A stretch of DNA of 64,000 bases, from the NCBI GenBank assembly GCA_019321725.1, contig CM033115.1, positions 13,340,673-13,404,672 of the forward strand, in the 5' to 3' direction. The notes beneath the pieces were generated by a model. It did not search any database, had not been told where the DNA came from, and worked only from the letters and a program-made list of their open reading frames with translations. The position numbers and the translations under genes are program-made. Position 1 is the stretch's first letter. Each line of letters opens with the position of its first letter. Of this stretch, positions 55,001-64,000 are shown in pieces. The DNA is from Paulownia fortunei (taxonomy: Eukaryota > Streptophyta > Magnoliopsida > Lamiales > Paulowniaceae).

Positions 55001-55129
55001 TCATCAGTTTTGGAAGAATCAAGCAAGCCAAGTTAGTCATGTTCTAATGACTGGACAAAACAAATGTTGGAATCAGAGGCCACAAATGCAAGGAAAAGTA
55101 TATGCTTTTACTTAGTAAGATGCTCAGAA

Positions 55130-55420
55130 CTCTAATGAGGTGGTGACATGTATGATTCCAGTTGCTTTTGGATATGCTTATGTGCTGCTTGATTCAGGAG
55201 CTACATATTGTTTTGTTTCTATTTCTTATGCTCAAAAATGTAATTTTTTTTTGTGAACCTTTGGATGTGACACTATTTATTAACACCCCTGTTGGAAGCA
55301 CATTTGTTGAGGAATATATATGCAAATCTTATGTTGTTAAGATAGAAAACTATGAGATGCCAGGAGACTTGACTCTATTAGACATGATGGACTTTGATGT
55401 CATTCTTGGGATGGATTGAT
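55130..55420 (+). pseudogene. Protease remnant of the Tekay-like element
   Basis: At about 55180 the strand reads AYVLLDSGATYCFVS, with an intact DSG aspartate box. In the next frame DVTLFINTPVGSTFVEE and DMMDFDVILGMD follow, the second half of the retropepsin fold, so one frameshift (near a T-run at 55245) splits the domain. Confidence 0.8.
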
Positions 55421-57000
55421 TGGCCACTTATTATGCTTCTATCGATTATCGGTTGAAGAGAGTAGACTTTCATCCCTCTAGCCTACCAAAGTTTTACTTT
55501 GTAGGTGGTATGTGTAAATCCCCTCCAAAATTAATTTATGCTCTACAAGCTAAAAGATTGTTGAGAAAAGGTTGTACAGGATACCTCACTATAGTTCTTG
55601 ATACACGAGAGATTGAACTTAAGTTAGAGGATATTTATGTGATTTGTGAGTTCTCAGATGTATTTTCAGATGAGCTAACTAGATTACCTCCTGACAGAGA
55701 GGTCGAGTTCTCTATTAATGTAGTACCAGGTACTAGTCCTATTTTTAAGGCACCATATAGAATGGCTCCAACTGAGTTGAAAGAGTTAAAGAAACAACTA
55801 CAAGAGCTACTAGACATGGGATTTATTTGTCCAGTGTGTTATCTTGAGGATCACTAGTCCTATTTGTTTAGAAGAAAGATGGTAGCTTAAGACTTTGCAT
55901 TGACTATTAGGAGCTGAATAAGGTGATTGTATGGAACAAATACCCACTACCTCGAATCGATGACTTATTCGATCAGCTACAAGGATTAAAGCTTTTCTTA
56001 AAGATTGATCTTCGAACTGGTTACCTTAGTTAAAGATTAAGTCAGAGGATGTACCAAAGATAGCTTTTAGAATAAGATATGGGCATTACGAGTTCTTGGT
56101 GATGCCTTTTGGACTCACTAATACACCAACAATATTTATAGATTTGATGAACAGGGTATTTAAACCCTATTTAGATGAGTTTGTTATGGTTTTCAATGAT
56201 GACATCCTCATCTACTCAAAAAGTAAGAAGGAACACGAGAGACATCTAAGGCTGGTTTTGCAAATTTTGAGAGAAAATAAGTTGTATGCAAAGTTGAAAA
56301 AGTGTGAGTTTTGGTTAGATGATGTAGCTTTCCTTGGTCATGTGATTAATGAGTAGGGTGTCTCAGTGGATTCTCAAAAGATTAAAGCAGTAGTAGAATA
56401 GAGTAGGCCGACAACGGTTACAGAGGTTCGTAGCTTTCTAGGAATGGCTGGCTATTACAGACGCTTTGTTAAAGAATTTTCTCCATTGCTATACCTTTAA
56501 CGCATTTGACTAGAAAAGGGAGAAAGTTTGAATGGATAGAAGAATGTGAGCAGAGTTTTCAAGAATTGAAGAAGATGTTAGTATCTGCCTTAGTACTTAC
56601 ACTTCCATGATGTGGTGATGGTTATACTATCTATTATGATGCTTAAAAGAATAGACTAGGGTGCGTTTTGATGCAGAAAGACAAAGTAGTAGCTTATGCC
56701 TCTAGACAACTCAAGCCACATGAGCAGAATTACCCTACACATGACTTGGAGTTAACAATAGTGGTTTTTACATTAAAGCTTTGGAGGCATTATCTTTATA
56801 GAGAATGATGTGAGATTTTCATTGATCAAAAGAGTTTGAAATACATTTTCACATAGAAAGAGTTAAATATGAGACAAAGGCGGTGGCTAGAGTTGCTTAA
56901 TGACTATGACCTCAGCATCAATTACCACCTGGGGAAGGCTAATTCAGTGGCAGATGCATTGAGTAGAAAGACTACAGGGAATTTGGCCAACTCTTATGAC
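55420..57000 (+). pseudogene. Reverse transcriptase and RNase H of the Tekay-like element
   Basis: The 55420-55857 frame holds [23 protein letters not shown] in two short blocks and [17 protein letters not shown]. Then follow the palm blocks ([41 protein letters not shown]). The catalytic box reads [12 protein letters not shown], with Asn in place of the usual Ile before the two Asp. GHVIN then a stop, and FLGMAGYYRRFVKEFSPL close the RT. RNase H (56600-57000) shows [23 protein letters not shown] and [11 protein letters not shown]. Several stops. Confidence 0.85.
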
Positions 57001-57049
57001 CTCTTAAAGATACATGTTGGAGGACTTCAATAAATTACAAATTGATGTA

Positions 57050-58500
57050 AGGATGTAGGGAACTATAGCACAATTGGCTAACCTGAGACTCCAACCTACC
57101 ATGATTGAGAAAATACGGGCTGCACAGGCAAAGAATCCCCAATTGTAGAAAATCCAAAGGGATCTTGAGAAAAGACTTACTTTGGAATTTAGGATTCACA
57201 CAGAGGGCTATATAAGGTTTCTAAATAGGATATGTGTACTGAATAATATAGGGTTGAATTAGAGATTCTTAGAGAGGCTCATACCAGTGGTTATAATATA
57301 CATCTTGGAGGTACTAAGATGTATAAGACTTAAAACAAACATTCTGGTATAATAATATGAAGAGGAAAATAGTTGAGTATATCTCCAAATGTTTGATATG
57401 TCAGCGAGTTAAGGTTGAGCGTAAAGAAAAAGTAGAAGAATTGTAGTCTCTTCCAATTCCTGAGTGGAAGTAGGAACATGTCACCATGGACTTTATCTCC
57501 AGGCTTCCTCAAACTTAGAAATATAATACAACTATTTGGTGATTATGGATCGATTGACGAAAGTTGCTCATTTTGTGTCTATTAAGGAACGTACGCCCCT
57601 AGAGATTTTAGCGGAGTTGTATAAGGAGAAAATTGTAAAGCTCCATGCAGTACCATGTACTATTGCTTCTGATAGAGATCCTCATTTTGTCTCCTACTTT
57701 TGGTAGAGTTTGCATAAAGTAGTGGGAACTAACTTACATTTTAGCACAACCTTCCACCCACAAACGGATGGATAATCTAAGAGAACTATCTAAATTCTTG
57801 AAGGTATGTTGAGAGCATGCATTCTTGAATTGAAAGGGTTAATGGGAACAATATTTGCCAATGGTGGAATTTTCATATAATAATAGTTATCAGGCTAGTA
57901 TTCAAATGTCCCTATTTGAAGCACTATATGGAAGAAAGTGTCGTTATCCAATCCATTGGGATGATGTTGGTGAGAGAAGGATATTAGGTTCTGAGATAGT
58001 TCAACTAGCAATTGAGAAAATACAGCTTGTGAGAGACCAATTGAGTATTGCTCAGAGTCAACAAAAGAGCTATGTTGATGTGAGGAGATGAAGTCTGGAG
58101 TTTAAGGAAGGTGATCATCCATTCTTAAAAGTGTCCCCAACTAAAGGTGTGATGCGATTTAGTATAAGAGAAAAGCTGAGCCCTCGGTTTATAGGTCTAC
58201 TTGAGATACTAGAAATGATTGGAGAAGTTGCCTATAAACTTGCCTTACCACTAGCTTTATCGGGAGTACAATGTATTTCATGTTTTGATGCTCAAAACAT
58301 ACGTCTATGATCCAAGTCATGTAGTAGAATATGAACCCTTACAACTCAAAGAAGATTTGACTTTTGAAGAGATTTCGGTGAGAATTGTGGATAGAAAGAA
58401 TAAAGTCTTGTGGAGTTGAGGCAATCATTCCAAGAAAGAAGCAACATGGGAGCTTGAAAAGGAAATGAGAGATAAATACCCTTAACTTTTCACTAATCTA
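57050..58500 (+). pseudogene. Integrase and chromodomain of the Tekay-like element
   Basis: The core reads VIMDRLTKVAHFVSI, TIASDRDPHFVS (second Asp) and STTFHPQTDG with a stop after it, followed by EFSYNNSYQASIQMSLFEALYGRKC (57860-57950, in short blocks). The chromodomain is at about 58310-58500: VVEYEPLQLKEDLTFEEI, VRIVDRKNKVLWS with a stop, then KEATWELEKEM. The HHCC region near 57300-57420 is badly shifted. Confidence 0.82.
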
Positions 58501-58534
58501 GGTACGACAAGTTTAGATGACTAAACTTCTTTTT

Positions 58535-58546
58535 AAGAGGGTGGAA
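58535..58546 (+). other. Polypurine tract
   Basis: AAGAGGGTGGAA directly before the 3' LTR start TGTAATACC. Confidence 0.8.
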
Positions 58547-60264
58547 TGTAATACCTGGGTGGGTTATTTTCAATAATTAATAATTAAACTAGTATATATT
58601 TATCATATGTATAGTCTTTTAAATAATAAAATTAAGAGATGTGGGCTATACAATTTGAATGAGATAATTAGAAGGACTAGTAGAATATTTGAGAGATTTG
58701 GTTATTAAAACTAGTTAACGTATATATAACAACAAAAAAAAAGAAATTTATCATTTAAAAGGAAAGTTGCACAAGCAAAAGGAAATATGCTCATTAAAAG
58801 GAAATATTATAGCATAAAAAGGATCTACTATTAAGGAAAAACGCAACACAACCAAAAGAAAGAATGTGAAGAAAAAAAAATAGAACATGAAGTAGAAAGG
58901 AGAAGAGATGCAGCCGAAAAGAAAATAGGGAAAAACAAAGAGGAAGAAGTCATTTTGATATTAAATTCATTTTGTACATCTCTTAGGATTGATATAATAT
59001 ATGAACATATGTGAAGGCGAGTCAGAATAGTCTTATTTATTTACATTTAACTGTTAGTGGAAACATAAGACAAAATAAATTAAACTGATTAATTCTTCAT
59101 TTTTTTAAATCCCAGATTAAATTGATTTGTATACAACTTGAATTTTAGACAATAATTATTGGAGTTGAGGTAAGTGACCCTTCACTCTTCCGGTTTTACA
59201 TAAACTCGTACTTTTGGTATGCATGTATAACTTTTTACAACTTGGATCAAGCAAGTTTATATATGTACTGAATTGTGAAAAATGTGAAAATGATTTGTAT
59301 TTTTTGAATTTTAAATACAAAAATTGAGCATGTATTGAAATGTGATTTCGTGAATGTGGTGGTTAGTAAATATGGGTATTGTGGAGGTGTTTTTAAAACC
59401 CATTTGTGAGACCTTACATTATTGACTATTCTGACATAGGTAATAGACAAGTGATACTTATTGGGATTTGAGGGCTTGGTTAGTGACCCAGTGCAAGGGG
59501 TTAAACCTACATAAGTGACCTAATACAGGAGGGCTAAGCCTATACCAGGACCTAAGATAGGGGGGTGAAACCTGTCCCTGACTATGGTTGTCTTATATAT
59601 CTGATTTTGCATGGTGGATTTTATGTGGTAATTGGTTGATTTTCTTAACTGCATGTTTCTTTTAACTTATTGTTTTATAATAGTGAATTGTTGGCTTTTC
59701 TCTTTTGGAGTTTAAGTGATAAATCATTTTTTTCTCATTGATTAAAAGTATATTACTATTTTTCTATTTTGCTTGATCAAACTAGTTGAGTTTTGGGTTA
59801 TTTACAGGGCCGTTGTGCTCATAATTTTTCCTAACATTCTTCAAATATCGAGACTTAGTAGCTTGGGAAATAGCTTTTGGAATACAAAGAAGTCTATTTG
59901 GAGTAGTTTAAACTTTCTATTTTATTATTTTAGAATTATTGGATAGGTTGGATTTTACTATTGAGGATGTATTATATCCGTGTAATTCAGTAGTTGATTT
60001 TAGACACAACTTTACGTATGTTTGGGGATGTTTACATGATATATTTTTAATTAATCAGGAGGATTGTTGATGAAATTCTTAATTTATTTTGTTGACAGAT
60101 TTACATTGATTATAAAAATTTCATAATTAATTGGAGGTATAAATGCTCTATACCAAGTTTAATGTTGGATTACATTAAAAGTATTGGATTAGCCTTGTAG
60201 GCTTTTAGGATGTTCTTAAGAGCCTGCGGTGGTTTGTCACCATCTCGGGGTTCGGGTTGTGACA
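58547..60264 (+). repeat. 3' LTR of the Tekay-like element
   Basis: 1718 bp, with TG..CA ends (TGTAATACC ... GTGACA). It is the only complete LTR of this element and so the reference for the rearranged 5' copy. Confidence 0.85.
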
Positions 60265-60299
60265 TAAGCAGTTTAGGGGCAGAAGCGGGTCGATCACCT

Positions 60300-61990
60300 C
60301 TAGAGATGTGAGTTCCTTATGGACGTTCGGAAGTATCATCTATCCCAACATCCCAATCTAAAGTGGGGTCAACCTAGGCATAGACTTGCTTAGCACAAAA
60401 GTCAAAGCCACGATAGTAATAGGTCAAAGCGATGAACTAAAATAACCTAAAATTCAGATGACTTAGAAATATGGCCTTCCTCTTATGTCAGAAGGTATTC
60501 AAAAATTCCTTTCCCTCGAAAGTGTATGACTAATGCTCCACTCTTTTCTTTATGCCCTTGGCAAAGATGCAGATCTAACCTCAGCTAATTCACACTCATA
60601 GATAGTCACAACCCTATTCAGTTCACACTTATGGCTGGTCAAAGCATCCATAAGCCAAACTTAATCTTGTTCACCTTCTCTTCAAGATATTTATTTCTCA
60701 TCTCGAGAGAGGTAAACTTAGATCTCATCTTCTAATCCTATGCTTTAAGGTGGGCAATCTCCAAAACTATTTCTTTATTTTACGAGCATATCTAGGAGGT
60801 TTCTTTGCCCTAAAATTCCAACTACTTTATCTAAACCTCCACTGAGACACTAGGCCACTTAGAAGTATGCTAACCTATCAAAATAGAGAAGTTCAATGGA
60901 GATATAAAGATAAAATATAGTAAAGTAATAATTAGGACATACCTTGGACATATGAGCGGAGAACTAGGGATGGAGGGCTTCATTCACCAAATTAGCTATT
61001 TGATGGTGATCGGAAGTAGGGCCCAGACCTTGGATGAACTCTACACATAGGTTGTCATTGTCTGAATTCAAGACTGAGCTGCTAATAAAAGAGATAGTGC
61101 TTGGTGAAGCTTGGCTTGATGGGAGAACCTGGCTGGATGTTTTAGCATATTTGGTAGGAGAGAGCGGAGTAGGACCACAAGCAACATTCTCCACCAAGTC
61201 GAAGGAAGGTCAGGTAATAGCTAGGCGCTTGCAGAAGAAGTATGTTGTGGTGTTGAGGGTTGCCCGACCTGGGAACTATTAGCATGGGAAAAAAAACTAG
61301 TAGGCCTAGAAGTGGTTGAGCTGCTGCTCTTCTTTTTGTGGCCGCCTTCGCAATCCTATTAATGAACATTTTTTTAGACTTAAGGGTTTAAGGAGTTCGA
61401 CCTCCTTAGCCCAAAGTGATTAAGTAAGCTGGCTCTAGCAGCTCTTTGACATTATACTCCTTTAGGTTTAGCTGGGCTAAAGAGCTTGGTAGCCTAGAAG
61501 TAGAAACTGGAGGGAATATATCGAATACTTAGGGAAATCTATTCTTTAGGAAGAAAGACAACCCCACAGAACAGGGAAGAGAAGAAAAAGTAGCTCTTCT
61601 CCATTCTATCTTAGAGCTAAGATCCTTTGTGAGGTAAATTAAAAAAGACCAATATTAATTGGGTTAGGATGAAAAAAAAAAGAATGAAATAGGTTAGTTG
61701 TGGGATTTTCTCCTATGTAGTGAAGGACCAAGACGAACCCAACCCTTAATCTGAAGAAATTAGGGGCGAGTAGGTTTAACGGGATGCCGAATAGCCTAGC
61801 TATATTGCATATAAACTAAGAATGGGAAATTTAAGACCCCTATCTATTTATGTTGAATAGAAGCAAAGATAACCTAGAGTGGGAGGTTAGGTAGGTCGAA
61901 GGCCGATGGAGCATGATATTCAGGGGGAATCCCCATGTTCTCTCTGAGTTTTTTTAGCACTATAGTGCGAAAAATAGACTGATAGGCCTC
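60300..61990 (-). pseudogene. Antisense ORF remnant of the plus-strand Tat-like element
   Basis: On the minus strand this reads LRENMGIPPEYHAPSAFDLP near 61940, then FFRLRVGFVLVLHYIGENPT near 61740, like the Transposase_28 domain of Tat antisense ORFs. A Ser/Lys patch (GHKKKSSSSTT) follows at about 61310, then an acidic open stretch at 60964-61197, and a donor-like AAG|GTATGT at about 60944. A coiled-coil-like piece (MRSKFTSLEMRNKYLEEKV) lies near 60700. It has the same layout as 28236-30280 and opposite direction to the gag at 50690-52510, as expected for one element. Confidence 0.6.
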
Positions 61991-61999
61991 AAAGTAGGG

Positions 62000-64000
62000 G
62001 TTGGCATCGGGAAAGGTAGTTCGAGTTCAGGTAAATTTGGTGGGTACTCGAATTATTAGGTAGCATATTTTTCTACCCGATCTCGGTACATAATTTGGTA
62101 ACCCAGCAAGTTAGGTACCCGAGTTATCTGGTATTGGGTATTTTCACTTTTTTTTATTAACTAAACACGGGCAAGATAGACATGAAAAAATGAAAATGAA
62201 GATGAAAATATGAAATGAAATGAAAATGAAAATGAAAATGGGAGAAAAATCCCTTTAGCTATCTCTCTCTTTTTATTCTTTCCTTTTTCTTTTTTCCTCA
62301 TCTTCTTTTTCTTTATTCTTCTTTCATTTTCTTCTTCTTCTTTCACCTATGTAAAATGAAAACACCACCACTGTAGCTATCGCCATTATCACCGACAGTG
62401 CTATTGCCTCTGCTCGAGAGTGTGATGGGAACTTGAGATAGGAGTTGGAAGAGGTATTGCTGAGTGAAGCTAACTTAAATCTATACTATGTATAAAAGTG
62501 TAAATTATTCAAAAGATTTCTTGAAATTTCTGAGATACCTAATATTACCCTAATGCATAAATATTAAATAGTTAAAAAGTAGGATATAATTAAACTTTAA
62601 TTATTTTTAATAAAAAAATTTGAATATAATTTCAAGTGTCCTTTTGTATCCCAAATTATTTTTCAGAAATCGAAAGTCTATCTTTTTTAGAAGATAACTC
62701 TTTAAATACTTTAAATTTTCAAATAAACACAATTTCATATTAAATTAGATTTTCAAAGCTTTCCAACCATATCTCATAAGCATATATAGAAAAACTTGTA
62801 AGAGAAAATTATGGTCTTTTAAGTTGAGTATTATACACAACAATATATTATATTGTGATATTGTCTCTACAATTGTTAAATTTCTATTGTAATTCTAGGG
62901 AAAGAAGAAAGATGAATTTATAGTACAAATAAAAATTAAAAAGTAAAAAAAGTTAATTCTAGGAGCATTGATGCTAAATAAAAAGTAATTGGTATATGAT
63001 TTTTTTGGTTATTCATACTCTTTTTGTTTGGGTATCTAAGTTTTTCCATTAATTTTTATCTTCGATATTTACGGTAAAATTCGGGTGTCACTTAAAAATT
63101 ACACCTTGAAAATTATAAAAATGCAGGTATCAATATGATATTTATGATAAAATTTAGGTAACAAAATCATCTAATTTAACATATAATATATAATATGAAA
63201 AATAGAAACAAGAATTAAAATTGGATAAAGTCTAAAAGTGTACATATGCCATTGTAAGACGAAAAACTAAAAAAACTTTTAATTTGTAATAAATTGAGAT
63301 TTACGGCAAAACTCAAGTATTTCTTAAACTATATGTTAATTTAGGTACCAATATGCTATTCATGGTAAAATTCATTTAAAAGACTTAGCCTTAAATTTTA
63401 CTAATTTAAATCCTACACAGTAAGTTTAAAGGGCTATTTGCACTTTACGGTTTGAATCTTTGGCAACCACATCACATTGTTTGATAAAAAATTCTAAGAG
63501 AAATTCATTTAAAGATCAAAGTATCATATCCCTTTATTTTTTGAAAAAATGACGTAACTTTTAAAAAACTAAGTGGTAGTTATCTTTTATAGTAAATAAT
63601 TGTATAAAAAAATGAAATGAATAAAATCAAATTTTAAATTTTATCGTCACTCCAACGATATAAAGAGTATAGATTAATTTTTATATTATATCTTTAATAG
63701 TGTAATACGTCGTACACTTTTAGAAAAATCAATCAAAGAAGTTATTTTCAGATGCATTTTGTTCATAGATAAATATTAATACAAATTTTGTATATTATTA
63801 AACCTCATAATTTAGACTTTGGTCTAACATTCTTTTTATGATAATGTAGTTTAAAAGGCAACCCTCACTTAGTATTTTTAAAATTATATATATTTCAAAC
63901 ATATAAACTTTAATCTATATTCTTTCCTTTAGTAATACACTTGAAATTTGATTTTGATCTTTTACATAATTTTAATAGTTTATGCATTTCATAAACTTTA
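62000..64000. other. Low-complexity and diverged repeat DNA, no gene seen
   Basis: 61996-62130 begins AGGGGTTGGCATCGG and holds several GGTACCCGA-type phrases, recalling an hAT-type element end, without a visible partner. 62180-62345 is a purine/pyrimidine-biased tract (GAAAAT and CTT/TTC runs). Around 63068 and 63301 a diverged phrase (TTTACGGYAAAAYTC..., GGTAYCAATATG) is repeated with a ~233 bp spacing. No coding frame is supported. Confidence 0.45.

Larger units (their letters stand above)
52509..60264 (+). mobile_element. Chromovirus LTR retrotransposon, Del/Tekay-like, decayed
   Basis: This plus-strand element lies inside the remains of a Tat-like element. It has a shortened, rearranged 5' LTR (52509-53444), an iMet-type primer site, gag, protease, RT, RNase H, integrase with chromodomain, a polypurine tract and a 1718 bp 3' LTR (58547-60264). 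Large LTRs starting TGTAATACC, the gag with CCHC knuckle and the chromodomain fit the Del/Tekay clade (inferred). Stops occur in every domain. No target duplication can be shown because the 5' end is lost. Confidence 0.87.

Overview
This window is nuclear DNA of a flowering plant, almost certainly a eudicot. It is AT-rich and carries intron-containing genes with GT..AG splice sites. All three recognisable host genes belong to plant families: a rhomboid protease, a stand-alone EDR2-C (DUF1336) protein and a group I bZIP factor close to PosF21. The rest is mostly transposon remains. The species cannot be named from the sequence alone. I saw no tRNA, rRNA, CRISPR or bacterial-type feature.

Layout. 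(1) 1-8960: repeat-like DNA with a minus-strand Ty1/copia gag remnant. The copia gag is split by a 4.73 kb minus-strand chromovirus (Reina-like, 2871-7600) with two ~305 bp LTRs, an initiator-Met primer site, a polypurine tract and a 5 bp target duplication (CAAAG). (2) 8979-16999: an 8.0 kb Mutator-like element (MULE) with imperfect terminal inverted repeats and a 10 bp target duplication. On the minus strand it carries a decayed MuDR-type transposase and a decayed plant-mobile-domain (PMD) gene. It ends about 620 bp before the next start codon. (3) 17100-25300: two convergent host genes, RBL13-like rhomboid (+) and EDR2-C/DUF1336 protein (-), each probably with a 5'UTR intron. (4) 27132-36513: a 9.4 kb minus-strand Ty3/gypsy element of the Tat lineage. 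It has gag, protease, RT, two RNase H domains, a truncated integrase, a six-copy ~92 bp tandem array and a spliced-looking antisense extra ORF. (5) 36514-40200: AT-rich intergenic DNA. (6) 40962-46683: four-exon bZIP gene (-), 431 codons, with a 3.5 kb first coding intron that holds a degraded insert. (7) 48300-49100: possible LTR fragment with a 104 bp tandem duplication. (8) 50600-62000: remains of a second, plus-strand Tat-like element. Its gag-protease part and its antisense ORF flank a large plus-strand chromovirus (Del/Tekay-like, 52509-60264), which has a rearranged 5' LTR and a duplicated gag segment. (9) 62000-64000: low-complexity and diverged repeat DNA.

Only the three host genes look intact. 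The autonomous element genes I could read carry stops or frameshifts, so the window records nested insertion and decay. The most unusual points are the MULE that pairs transposase and PMD and abuts a host promoter, the satellite-like array and antisense ORF in the Tat element, copy-number change of a minisatellite between its two LTRs, and an inverted block between the two LTRs of the Tekay-like element.
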